Shown piece after piece: positions 17,914 to 27,068 of a stretch of DNA of 64,000 bases. The notes below the pieces were generated by a model that saw only the letters and a program-made list of their open reading frames with translations, did not search any database and had not been told where the DNA came from. The stretch is from contig JBNJGB010000005.1 of NCBI GenBank assembly GCA_051747385.1, positions 1 through 64,000 of the forward strand, read 5' to 3'. Each line of letters opens with the position of its first letter. Positions within the stretch are counted from its first letter, which is position 1. Source of the stretch: JBNJGB01 sp051747385 (GTDB lineage: Bacteria > Myxococcota_A > UBA9042 > PHBI01 > JACKFB01). The position numbers and the translations under genes are program-made.

Positions 17914-18465
17914 CTACGCGCCGATCTTGTGGCCGATGAAGGGCAGGTTCCGGAGGTACTGCCGGTCGTCCAGGCCGTAGCCGATGACGAAGTGGTCGTC
18001 GATGGTGAAGCCCTTGTAGTGGATGGGCACCTCGACGCGGGCGCGGGCCGGCTTGTGGAGCAGCGTGCAGACCTTGATGCTCCTCGGATGGCGGGTCTGC
18101 AGGTTCTCGAGCAGGTACTTCATCGTCAGGCCGGTGTCGACGATGTCCTCCACCAGCAGCACGTGGCGGTCCGCGATGGGAGCCGTCAGGTCCAGGGCCA
18201 TGCCGACGACACCGCTCGTCTCCTGCTCGTCGCCGTAGCTGGACAGGGCGAGGAAGTCCACGGTGCTCGGCAAGTCGATGTTCCGGACCAGGTCGGACAG
18301 GAACACGAAGGCCCCCTTGAGGACGGCCACGATGGCGAGCTTCTCGCCCGCATAGTCGCGCGTGATCTCCTCGCCCATCTCGCGCACGCGCCGCTCGAGG
18401 TCCGCCTCGCTGATGAGGACCTCGATGTCGCTCACGTCGATCCCGTCGGTGCCTGCCTTTCCCAT
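17914..18465 (-). CDS. hpt: Hypoxanthine phosphoribosyltransferase
   Basis: The 183-residue product transfers the ribose-phosphate of PRPP to hypoxanthine or guanine (purine salvage). The PRPP loop is VEDIVDTGLTM, preceded by AVLKGAFVFLSDL and LSSYGD. The C-terminal base-binding segment is DHFVIGYGLDDRQYLRNLPF, which fits Hpt. The ATG at 18465 has the ribosome site gggag. It lies 23 nt downstream of the uracil phosphoribosyltransferase gene on the same strand, making a small base-salvage operon. Confidence 0.95.
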   Translation of the reverse strand: MGKAGTDGIDVSDIEVLISEADLERRVREMGEEITRDYAGEKLAIVAVLKGAFVFLSDLVRNIDLPSTVDFLALSSYGDEQETSGVVGMALDLTAPIADRHVLLVEDIVDTGLTMKYLLENLQTRHPRSIKVCTLLHKPARARVEVPIHYKGFTIDDHFVIGYGLDDRQYLRNLPFIGHKIGA

Positions 18466-18488
18466 GCGCTCCCGTCCGATCCGTTCGT

Positions 18489-19319
18489 TCACACGAAGAC
18501 GTTGTTGATGACCTCGCCCAGGCCCCCGGCGCCCGGGACGATGTAGTGCCGGTCGTCCAGCCCGCGCTCCCGCTCCGGGTGGGTGCCCGGCACGGTGGAG
18601 AGGACCTCCGGCGGGCTCAGGCCCCGGTCCAGCCGGAACGCGTACATGACGACCTCGGGGTGCTCGGCGTGGACGTTCCGGATGAACTCCGGCGTCACGA
18701 TGAGGTTCATCGTCACGATGCCCGCCGGGGTGCCGCCGGCCTCCTCCTTGTAGTAGCGGATGGCCTGCTTCAGGGAGGACCCGGTCGCCCCCATGGGGTC
18801 CGGGAAGAGCAGCCAGCGGCCGTCCACCTCGCCGCCGGTCTTCTCGCCGAAGATGCGCGCCCCCACGACCTGCCCGTCCTCGTCCGTCACGCGATTCATG
18901 ACCAGGTGATCCTGGCGCACGCCGTCCGGGTCGAGGACGAAGTTCAGGGCGTCGAAGCAGATCTGCGCCGGCAGCATCCCCGCCCGCGCGATGTCCACGC
19001 AGACCGCGCGCGTGGACGGGTCCACCACCTCCCCTCGGAAGACCCCCCGGGACGTGTGGGCGATCATGCGGGTGTCCACCGACGCCTCGGAGACGGGGAA
19101 CTGCCGCGGCGCCACGTAGGCGATGAGGTCGCGGTACAGCGTGGTGACCAGGTGGTTCACGAGCGGCTGCCGGGTCGAGTCCGCGCTCAGCGTGGCCAGA
19201 AGCGACAGGTGGTACGGGTCCGAGAGGATGTGCACCCGGTCCCCGTAGCGGTGGATCAGCTCTCCGTCCCGACAGCCCTCCGCCCGATAGGCGACGTCCA
19301 TCGTGTCGGTTCCGGCCAT
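18489..19319 (-). CDS. upp: Uracil phosphoribosyltransferase family protein
   Basis: The 276-residue product carries the UPRT-type PRPP-binding loop DPMGATGSS in LLFPDPMGATGSSLKQAI. It also has an N-terminal PLVNHLVTTLYRD segment and a C-terminal GLDDRHYIVPGAGGLGE, where Upp ends with a similar flexible hood. It is longer than E. coli Upp (208 residues) because of an N-terminal extension and an insertion, as in the wider UPRTase family. It should convert uracil + PRPP to UMP. The ATG at 19319 has a strong ribosome site (ggaggtgggg). It is the first gene of the hpt operon. Confidence 0.85.
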   Translation of the reverse strand: MAGTDTMDVAYRAEGCRDGELIHRYGDRVHILSDPYHLSLLATLSADSTRQPLVNHLVTTLYRDLIAYVAPRQFPVSEASVDTRMIAHTSRGVFRGEVVDPSTRAVCVDIARAGMLPAQICFDALNFVLDPDGVRQDHLVMNRVTDEDGQVVGARIFGEKTGGEVDGRWLLFPDPMGATGSSLKQAIRYYKEEAGGTPAGIVTMNLIVTPEFIRNVHAEHPEVVMYAFRLDRGLSPPEVLSTVPGTHPERERGLDDRHYIVPGAGGLGEVINNVFV

Positions 19320-19469
19320 GACCCCACCTCCCGCCGCGGTCGGCGCACCCTAGATCCGCCGTTCGGCAGGGGTCAAGGAGGTGTCGGGCCGGATCCGTGC
19401 CCGCTGTCCACTCGTCCCGGGGCGCCGCCGGCCTCGGCGGCGTGAGGGGCACCCATCGCCGGCGCCCCG

Positions 19470-19502
19470 AGAAATGAGAAATGAGTAGGCTTGACCCCAC
19501 TC
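19470..19502 (-). repeat. Inverted repeat, right copy (gagtggggtcaa family)
   Basis: Read on the minus strand, this lies 12 nt after the stop of the ABC permease gene and mirrors 17150-17184. Each copy therefore sits just 3' of a gene and points away from it. Together they bracket the upp-hpt-hydrolase segment. Confidence 0.8.
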
Positions 19503-19514
19503 GTCCGGGCCGGT

Positions 19515-21368
19515 CTACGTGGCGAGGATGCGCGCGGGATCGAGGCGGGACGCGCGGCGGGCGGGCAGGAGCGCGCCGATGACGCAGAACACCAGGGCGA
19601 AGGCCACGGCCCCGGCCAGAGCGCCGAAGTCGTAGACGAAGAAGTCCTCGGGCTTGAAGGGCACGCCCTCGAGGTACTCCGCCGCGGCCACGTTCACGAG
19701 GCGGGAGAAGGCGTAGCTCAGGCCCTCGCCCACGAGCGCGCCGAACACGCCGATGGCGCTGGCCTCCACCAGGATGAGCCGCCGGATGTCCGCCCGCGTC
19801 GCCCCGACCGCGCGCATGATTCCGATCTCGTAGCGCCGCTCGGTGATGATGGTCAGGAACGTGTGGGTGATGTTCACCGCCGCCACGCCCATGATGACGA
19901 AGCTGATGAAGGTGAACACCACCGTCAGGATGAAGAGCACGTCGGCGGCCTTCCGCGCGTTCTCGCTCCGCCGCGACAGGCTGAAGCCCCGGTCCTCCAG
20001 CTCGGCGATGAGGGCGCTGACGTCCTCGTTGCCCTCGGTCTCCAGGATGAACGTGTTGTACGTGGAGGCCGCCTCGCGCCCCTTGAAGTGCGTGTTGAAC
20101 AGCTTCACGTACGGCAGGGGCATGGTGACGCCGAACTCGAGGGCCTTGCTGGAGAACCCCGCGATCTCCGCCAGCTTGACCTGCTGCTTGTCCCGCGGCA
20201 GGTCCGCGGTGAAGAAGCTGCCGCCCAGGTGCATCCGGAAGCGCAGCCCGAGGATGGCCTCCGTCCCGTCGAGGGGCTGCAGGCCCAGGGAGCTGGCCAC
20301 CGAGGAGTTGAACACCTCGATGAGGAACGGGTTCAGCACCACCGGCAGGGGGTCCTCGCACCAGCCCCGGTCGGTGTTGACGTTCCGGGTCGCGCAGTAG
20401 GAGCCGCCGGGACATCGCATGGGCTCGCAGGCGGGGCTGGACGGATCCACCTTGTTCGCGCAGCGCCCGACGACCGTGCCGCTCACCTCGCGCGGACGGT
20501 CCGAGAACTGGGCCTGCACGCTCTCCAGGCGGCAGCGCATCCGCGTGCACACGCCGGCCCCGTCCGGACCGGACTCGCACACGTGCGTCTCCGGACAGTC
20601 CCCGTCCACGTCGCAGGTGGGCAGGCATATCCCGGGGCAGTCGCCCTCTCCCCCGCAGTCCGGCGACGGGACGCAGGCCTCCCCCCCGCCGCAGCCGCCC
20701 TCCGGAGGGCACGGGGTCCGACAGCGGCCCGCCAGGCACTCCCGCCCCTCGGGGCAGAAGCGCGTCTCGCCCTCCTCCCCGCAGGGCACGGCCACGCCGT
20801 GGTCGCGGAAGCGCTGCCAGTACTCGATGTGCCCGCAGACGCCGTCCTCGCCGCACTCCTGGCCGAGGGGGCACTCCTCGTCGCGCTTGCACGCGATGTC
20901 GTCCTCGAGGGCCTGTCGCGCGCGCTTGTCCTCGACCCGCTCCCGGTCCTGCAGCTCGTCGTGGACCAGGGTCGGCTCCAGCCCGTCGAAGAACGCCTCC
21001 GTCCGCATGTTGTAGCCGAACATGGACTTCCCGCCCCACAGGCGCGCCTGCAGGCGGGAGCGCATCTTCGGATACACGGCCGTGACCCGGGGGAGCTCGG
21101 AGAGGGTCTCCACCATCTCCGGGCCGAGCATCTCCGGGTCCACCACCGTCTCCTGGAGTCCCACGACGCCCACCGTCGCGGGCTCCACCTCGATCTGGTT
21201 GACCGGGTAGATGCGGTTCAGGACGCCGGACTGGATCCCCATCCCCAGGGCCACGAAGAACGTGAAGGTGCCGACCCCGACGACGATACCGACGCTGGAC
21301 AGCACGAACGACCGCTTGTTCCTGCGGATGTTCGAGCCCACGACCCGGAAGACGCGGCGGAGGTCCAT
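19515..21368 (-). CDS. MacB/FtsX-type ABC transporter permease with Cys-rich insertion
   Basis: The 617-residue product has one N-terminal transmembrane helix (about 21-42), a large periplasmic domain, and three C-terminal helices (about 480-505, 525-555, 580-605), the usual MacB/LolC/FtsX layout. RRYEIGIMRAVGATRADIRR before the third segment is the family's coupling-helix region. The periplasmic domain contains an unusual insertion at about 160-337 with 24 cysteines in modules such as CPLGQECGEDGVC, like those of the lipoproteins in this window. It probably exports or mobilises lipoproteins or small ligands with the adjacent ATPase. Its ATG overlaps the ATPase stop by 1 nt. Confidence 0.88.
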   Translation of the reverse strand: MDLRRVFRVVGSNIRRNKRSFVLSSVGIVVGVGTFTFFVALGMGIQSGVLNRIYPVNQIEVEPATVGVVGLQETVVDPEMLGPEMVETLSELPRVTAVYPKMRSRLQARLWGGKSMFGYNMRTEAFFDGLEPTLVHDELQDRERVEDKRARQALEDDIACKRDEECPLGQECGEDGVCGHIEYWQRFRDHGVAVPCGEEGETRFCPEGRECLAGRCRTPCPPEGGCGGGEACVPSPDCGGEGDCPGICLPTCDVDGDCPETHVCESGPDGAGVCTRMRCRLESVQAQFSDRPREVSGTVVGRCANKVDPSSPACEPMRCPGGSYCATRNVNTDRGWCEDPLPVVLNPFLIEVFNSSVASSLGLQPLDGTEAILGLRFRMHLGGSFFTADLPRDKQQVKLAEIAGFSSKALEFGVTMPLPYVKLFNTHFKGREAASTYNTFILETEGNEDVSALIAELEDRGFSLSRRSENARKAADVLFILTVVFTFISFVIMGVAAVNITHTFLTIITERRYEIGIMRAVGATRADIRRLILVEASAIGVFGALVGEGLSYAFSRLVNVAAAEYLEGVPFKPEDFFVYDFGALAGAVAFALVFCVIGALLPARRASRLDPARILAT

Positions 21369-22069
21369 CAGCCCTCCCCCCGCGTCGCGTGCTCCCCGTC
21401 GTCCACGATGCGACCGTCGCGGATGCGGACGATGCGCTCGCAGCGGCGCGCCACCTCGGCGTCGTGGGTGACGACGACCACGGTGAGCCCCTCGGCCTCG
21501 TTGAGCCGACCGAAGATGTCCATGACCCGGCCACCGCTGTCCGTGTCCAGCGCGCCGGTGGGCTCGTCGGCCAGCAGCACCTTGGGGTTGTTGAACAGGG
21601 CCCGGGCGATGGCGACGCGCTGCTTCTCGCCGCCGGACAGGCGCTTCGGGCTGGAGGAGACCTTGTCGCCCAGCCCGACCCGCTGGAGGATCTCCGCGGC
21701 CTTGCCCCGCAGGTCGTCCCGCGAGCCCCGCTCCGGATCGAACCAGCTCGGCATGGCGACGTTGTCGACGACCTGCAGGTGCGACAGCAGGTGGAACTGC
21801 TGGAAGACGAAGGACACGACCCGGTTCCGGTAGCGGCTCTGGGCCTTGTCGTCCATCTCCGCCAGGGAGCGGCCCGCCACCTCCACGACGCCGTCGTAGT
21901 CCCGGTCCAGGCCGCCGATGATGTTGAGCATCGTGGACTTGCCGCTGCCGCTCGCCCCCATGAGCGCGACGAACTCGCCCTGGCGGACGTGCAGGCTCAC
22001 CCCGCGGAGCACGTGGTTGTCGTGCCCGTCCTCGCGGTAGTGCTTGTGCAGGTTCTCCAGGTGGATCAC
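21368..22069 (-). CDS. ABC transporter ATP-binding protein (MacB/LolD type)
   Basis: The 233-residue product has Walker A GASGSGKST, a Q-loop in VFQQFHLL, the signature LSGGEKQRVAIARAL, Walker B VLLADEPTGALD and the switch histidine in VVVTHD. These place it in the LolD/MacB ATPase subfamily that pairs with FtsX-like permeases. The start is a GTG at 22069 that overlaps the stop of the upstream gene as GTGA. It energises the permease encoded immediately downstream. Confidence 0.95.
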   Translation of the reverse strand: MIHLENLHKHYREDGHDNHVLRGVSLHVRQGEFVALMGASGSGKSTMLNIIGGLDRDYDGVVEVAGRSLAEMDDKAQSRYRNRVVSFVFQQFHLLSHLQVVDNVAMPSWFDPERGSRDDLRGKAAEILQRVGLGDKVSSSPKRLSGGEKQRVAIARALFNNPKVLLADEPTGALDTDSGGRVMDIFGRLNEAEGLTVVVVTHDAEVARRCERIVRIRDGRIVDDGEHATRGEG

Positions 22070-23685
22070 AGCGCGACGTCCAGGGCCAGGCCCACCCCGT
22101 CCTCCCGCGGCCGGAAGGCCAGCGCGACGGAGCGGACGTCGTTGATGATTTGCAGGAAGTACGGCGGCAGGCCCTTGTCGGCCAGCTCGCGGGTGATGCG
22201 CGTGAAGGTCAGCAGCACACCGACGCCCGTCTGCGGGTCCGTGAGCGCTTCGGCGCGCACGCCGCCGCCCTCGGCCATGGCCGTCAACGGCAGGGCCCTC
22301 CCCTCGGCGACGGCCAGGAAGCGCTCCACCTCCCCGGAGCCGCTCAGCAGCACCATCACGTCGTCCCGCAGCAGCGCGCTCCAGGCGTGCTCCCCCTTGC
22401 GGAAACCGACGCCCTCCCACGCCTTGCCCTCGATGCGGGCCGTCGTCCAGCCGGCTCCCTCGAAGCGCTCCCGCGTGGCCTCCACGTGGCGGCGCGCCTC
22501 TGCCGGATCCCGCACCGTCAGGCCCACCCCGGCGTGCAGGAGCTGGAGGATCACGTCGGGTCGCCGCTGGGCGCGCACGAGCTGCTCGACCGTGGCCTCG
22601 TCGTCGATCCCCAGCAGCGCCACCGCCACGTCCCCGGCCGCCAGGTCCAGCCACTCCGCCGGGCTCGGGAGCAGCTTGCCGACCGGGCCGGGCATGGTCG
22701 ACGGCAGCACCCGCTCCCGCAGGAACGACGGCATGTTCCGGAGGCTGCCCGCGTCCGCGCGAACCCGGGCGAATGCGGTGAGCGCCTTGGGGAAGTGCTC
22801 CGCGAGGGCCTCCGGCTCGCCCTTCGGGCGGAACCAGCCCACGGGGAAGGTGCCCTCGCCCTCCCACACCCCGTCCACGCGAGCGGTCAGGCCCTCCGCC
22901 TCCAGGCCCACGTGCCCCGTCCAGGTGGACAGCGGCTCCAGGTAGGGGGCCAGGAGCGCCCCCACGGTCCCGAGCCCCGGCGGCACGGAGGGGCTCCGGC
23001 GCACGGCCAGCCACAGCCCGGGGGCGTCCCCGAGGCCATCCCGCGCGCGGCCGGCGAGGTCCGAGACCGCGAACCCGCCCGCGCCGCCCGCGAGGGCACG
23101 CCAGCGCTCCGCGGGATCCGCCTCGCCCGGCGTCAGGACGACCACGCCCACGCCGTCCTCCGTCGTGCCCCAGGCGAGCTTCCATCGGGGCCCGGCGTCG
23201 CCCAGCGCGGCCTCCTTCGGGCGCGCCGAGGCCTCGGCGATCCCGGCCAGGCCCGCCTCGCCGTGGCGTTCCTCGACGCGCGCGCCGGCCCACTTGACGG
23301 CCCGGCTGGAGACCAGGTCGGCGAAGGCGTCGTCGTCGCTCACGGAGACGGCCAGCACGCCGGCCTCGTCCACGGCGAAGAGCGCCGCCGAGCCGTCCGG
23401 GTCGATGCCCACCTCCCGGAGGCCGTCGGCGTCGCTCAGGTTCACACCGTAGCGCGCCTCGACGAGGTCGAGGGCTCCGCTGGCGCCCTCCACGCCGGCC
23501 AGGAAGGCCACGAGTCGTCCGCGGAGCGCCTCCAGGGAGGGCACCACGGCCACCCCGCGCGCCTCCTCGGGCACGACGCGGGTGGCGTCCCCGCCCTCGC
23601 CCCGGCAGCCGCCGCGACACGCCTGGGCGCTGATGACGGCGACCCCCATCGCGAGACCCAGCAAGGCGGCGCGGCTCGGCGGCAC
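22066..23685 (-). CDS. Secreted or lipid-anchored protein of unknown function, first gene of the ABC operon
   Basis: The 539-residue product has an N-terminal hydrophobic segment (ALLGLAMGVAVISAQACRGG). This could be a Sec signal peptide or a poor lipobox (AQAC). The rest has repeated 'domain swap'-like halves with VVPSLEALRGRLVAFLAG and EEATVEQLVR-type helices, resembling DUF3352-type proteins, but I cannot place it firmly. The GTG start at 23685 begins the hydrophobic segment. The gene is fused by GTGA overlap to the ABC ATPase gene, so it is likely an accessory or substrate-binding part of the exporter. Confidence 0.7.
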   Translation of the reverse strand: MPPSRAALLGLAMGVAVISAQACRGGCRGEGGDATRVVPEEARGVAVVPSLEALRGRLVAFLAGVEGASGALDLVEARYGVNLSDADGLREVGIDPDGSAALFAVDEAGVLAVSVSDDDAFADLVSSRAVKWAGARVEERHGEAGLAGIAEASARPKEAALGDAGPRWKLAWGTTEDGVGVVVLTPGEADPAERWRALAGGAGGFAVSDLAGRARDGLGDAPGLWLAVRRSPSVPPGLGTVGALLAPYLEPLSTWTGHVGLEAEGLTARVDGVWEGEGTFPVGWFRPKGEPEALAEHFPKALTAFARVRADAGSLRNMPSFLRERVLPSTMPGPVGKLLPSPAEWLDLAAGDVAVALLGIDDEATVEQLVRAQRRPDVILQLLHAGVGLTVRDPAEARRHVEATRERFEGAGWTTARIEGKAWEGVGFRKGEHAWSALLRDDVMVLLSGSGEVERFLAVAEGRALPLTAMAEGGGVRAEALTDPQTGVGVLLTFTRITRELADKGLPPYFLQIINDVRSVALAFRPREDGVGLALDVAL

Positions 23686-23822
23686 GTGACGGCGGATGGT
23701 CTCCTCCCTCGATTCCGCGGCGTGGCAGGGAGTCAGACAGACCCCGCGGGCGGTGTCAACAGCGCCCTGCCCGCCACGCGCCCCACCCCAACGGTCGCGC
23801 CCGCCGCCCCATTCCGGGCGCC

Positions 23823-23985
23823 CAGGGCGGTCGCAAAGTCGACCGCCCTCCCTTGCCCTTGCCCTTGCCCGTGCCCTTGCCTGCTCTCAGACGCGCAAAA
23901 GCCATCGTCTCCGAGCGGGTGCATTCCGGCGCCGGGCGTCGTACCGCCGCGCGGCCCACGCTCGTCCGACTTTGCGATTGCCCTG
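23823..23985 (+). mobile_element. MITE-like element, copy B (163 bp)
   Basis: This fills the middle of the 379-nt divergent gap 23686-24064. The left end CAGGGCGGTCGCAAAGTCG has an internal hairpin, and the reversed right end is CAGGGCAATCGCAAAGTCG, so 17 of 19 terminal bases match. It is flanked by ttccgggcgcc (23812-23822) and ttccgggccgcc (23986-23997), a target duplication with one indel. The hexamer tract is one unit longer than in copy A. Confidence 0.85.
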
Positions 23986-24064
23986 TTCCGGGCCGCCTGC
24001 GCGCTTGATCTCCCCCACGGAGCACGATACGTGGACGGGCTCCCAGCCGCCAGGAGGACCCCGA

Positions 24065-25222
24065 ATGAGCGACGACCACGGCCACCGCCTCGGCACCCGG
24101 GCCATCCACGCCGGCCAGCGCCCGGATCCGACCACCGGCGCCATCATGACGCCGGTCTACCAGACCAGCACCTACGTCCAGGACAGCCCGGGGCAGCACC
24201 ACGGCTACGAGTACAGCCGGACGGGCAATCCCACGCGCACGGCGCTCCAGGACTGCCTGGCGGCGCTCGAGGGCGGAAGGCACGGCGTCTCCTTCTCCAG
24301 CGGGTGCGCCGGGGCCTCCACGCTCATGCAGACCCTCCGCGCGGGCGACCACGTGCTGTGCGGCGACGACGTCTACGGCGGGACCTACCGCCTCTTCCAG
24401 GACGTGTGGACGCGCTCCGGTCTCCGCTTCGACTTCGTGGATCTCACGGACCCGGACGCCGTCCTCGCGCATCGCCGGCCCGAGACGAAGATGGTCTGGC
24501 TGGAGTCGCCCACGAACCCGCTCCTCAAGCTGGCGGACATCGAGGGCGTGGCCTCCCGGTGCCGCGACGAGGGCCTGACGCTGGTGGTGGACAACACCTT
24601 CATGTCCCCGGTGTTCCAGCGGCCCCTGGACCTGGGGGCGCACGTGGTCGTCCACTCCACGACCAAGTACCTGAACGGGCACTCCGACGTGGTGGGCGGC
24701 GTCGTCATCACCGACGACGACGACCTGGCGGCGGACCTCGCCTACCTCCAGAACGCCGTGGGGGCGGTGCCGGGCCCCATGGACTGCTTCCTGACCCTGC
24801 GCGGCCTCAAGACGCTGCACGTGCGCATGGCGCGCCACGAGGACAACGCCCGCACGCTGGCGACCTGGCTCGCGGCTCACCCGGCCGTGGAGAAGGTGGT
24901 CTATCCGGGGCTGGAGAGCCACCCGCAGCACGACCTGGCCCGGCGGCAGATGTCCGGCTTCGGCGGCATGGTCACCTGCGTCCTGAAGGGCGGCCTGGAG
25001 CCGGCCCGGCGCATGCTGGAGCGGACCCGCCTGTTCACGCTGGCCGAGAGCCTCGGCGGCGTGGAGAGCCTCATCGAGCACCCGGCGATCATGACCCACG
25101 CGTCCGTCCCGGCGCAGCAGCGCGAGGCCCTCGGAATCGTCGACGGGCTCATCCGGCTGTCCGTGGGCATCGAGGACGTGGAGGATCTCCGGGGCGACCT
25201 GGAGCAGGCGCTCGCTCCTTGA
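24065..25222 (+). CDS. Cys/Met-metabolism PLP-dependent enzyme (cystathionine gamma-synthase/lyase type)
   Basis: The 385-residue product belongs to the Cys/Met metabolism fold-type I PLP family. The PLP lysine is K201 in HSTTKYLNGHSDVVGG. Other family motifs are TPVYQTSTYVQ, YEYSRTGNPTR (phosphate cup of the neighbouring subunit) and ESPTNPLLKL. The C-terminal ESLGGVESLIEHP matches both cystathionine gamma-synthase and gamma-lyase. The two cannot be told apart without substrate-site comparison, and no met or cys gene is adjacent. The ATG has an ideal ribosome site (aggagg). It acts in transsulfuration or methionine synthesis in the cytoplasm. Confidence 0.9.
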   Translation: MSDDHGHRLGTRAIHAGQRPDPTTGAIMTPVYQTSTYVQDSPGQHHGYEYSRTGNPTRTALQDCLAALEGGRHGVSFSSGCAGASTLMQTLRAGDHVLCGDDVYGGTYRLFQDVWTRSGLRFDFVDLTDPDAVLAHRRPETKMVWLESPTNPLLKLADIEGVASRCRDEGLTLVVDNTFMSPVFQRPLDLGAHVVVHSTTKYLNGHSDVVGGVVITDDDDLAADLAYLQNAVGAVPGPMDCFLTLRGLKTLHVRMARHEDNARTLATWLAAHPAVEKVVYPGLESHPQHDLARRQMSGFGGMVTCVLKGGLEPARRMLERTRLFTLAESLGGVESLIEHPAIMTHASVPAQQREALGIVDGLIRLSVGIEDVEDLRGDLEQALAP

Positions 25223-25247
25223 CACGGACTCCGGCGGGCTCCTACGT
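25219..25247 (+). promoter_or_regulatory. Sigma70-type promoter of the PilZ gene
   Basis: A perfect TTGACA (25219-25224, overlapping the stop codon of the previous gene) is followed after 17 nt by CTACGT (25242-25247). Transcription would start near 25254, 25 nt before the PilZ ATG. Confidence 0.6.
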
Positions 25248-25278
25248 TCTCCCGCCTTCGCCACAACCGGAGTTCGCG

Positions 25279-25638
25279 ATGAGCCGATTCAGCGAGAAGC
25301 GCCGCAGCGCCCGCCGGGCCGTCGACATGTTCATCGAGGAGACCCTCGACGATCGCACCTACCTCCACCCGGCCATCGACCTGAGCGTCCACGGCGTCTA
25401 CCTGATGGCGAGCGACGATCGCCGGGCCGTCGACGGCGAGCGCACGCTGAACCTGGCGTTCACGCTCCCCTCCGGGCACGCGGTCTCCACCGAGGGGCGC
25501 GTCGTGCAGGTGGACGACCACCGGGGCCAGCGCGGCCTCCGCGTGGCCTTCGTGGACATGGACGACGCGCACCGCGAGGCCATCCGCGCCTACCTCGACA
25601 AGCTCGAGGCCGACGAACCCCTGGCCCAGGCGGGCTGA
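25279..25638 (+). CDS. PilZ-domain c-di-GMP-binding protein
   Basis: The 119-residue product is a single PilZ domain. The c-di-GMP switch is present as the arginine-rich EKRRSARRAVD (residues 6-16) and DLSVHGVYL, the D/NxSxxG motif. The rest is the family beta barrel. It should act as a stand-alone cytoplasmic effector of cyclic-di-GMP, for example on motility or secretion, but the partner is unknown. It has its own promoter (25219-25247) just after the PLP-enzyme gene. Confidence 0.88.
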   Translation: MSRFSEKRRSARRAVDMFIEETLDDRTYLHPAIDLSVHGVYLMASDDRRAVDGERTLNLAFTLPSGHAVSTEGRVVQVDDHRGQRGLRVAFVDMDDAHREAIRAYLDKLEADEPLAQAG

Positions 25639-25650
25639 CCCGCCTCCCTG

Positions 25651-25720
25651 TCACGACTGGCCGAGAGCCCGCGAAACGTGGTCGTGGACGTGGTCGTGGT
25701 CGTGGTCGGGCTCACCGGGC
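25651..25720 (+). repeat. GTGGWC hexamer intergenic repeat, copy 1
   Basis: The sequence tcacgactggccgagagccc, gcgaaacgtgg, then gtcgtggacgtggtcgtggt, ending gggctcacc. Its first part matches 48041-48090 and its last part matches 28871-28908. Confidence 0.65.
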
Positions 25721-25888
25721 ACGGCGTTCCGGCCCATCGGGAGTGGACTCGAGGCCGCGACTCGTGCTGTCGAGGCCGGCGCAGCCTGAAGTGACCGCCG
25801 CGGACGGCGCTCCTGCTGCAACCGGGTTCGGCCGAGCCTGTCGGGTCACCGGCAGGCCAACCGCGAGCACACCGAGCCGAAGCAGGCC

Positions 25889-25940
25889 GTTTTCCTTTGC
25901 GCCTTCGCGCCTTTGCGCGAGCCCTCCGGAGCGGGGCAGA
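25889..25940 (+). repeat. Intergenic 'cctttgcg...cttcgcgcgagccc' repeat, copy 2
   Basis: tcctttgcgccttcgcgcc then tttgcgcgagccctcc. It shares the motif order of 10324-10380. Confidence 0.4.
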
Positions 25941-26003
25941 GGATCCATCGCGCGCGGAGAGCCCGGACCTTCCCTCGAATGTGCCGGTGACTATTCTGCG
26001 GGC

Positions 26004-27068
<1,065 letters not shown>

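Larger units (their letters stand above)
25639..26003. other. Intergenic region (365 nt) with two repeat families
   Basis: This holds a GTGGTC/GTGGAC hexamer repeat (25651-25720) and a copy of the 'ctttgcgccttcgcg' repeat (25889-25940). TATTCT, 9 nt before the AmrS ATG, could be a -10 box. No gene is seen. Confidence 0.5.

Noticed and set aside
17150..19502. Composite transposon carrying upp-hpt.
   Set aside because: Inverted 33-35 bp repeats are present, but there is no transposase and no target duplication, and both repeats sit after stop codons, so 3' regulatory or REP-like repeats fit better.
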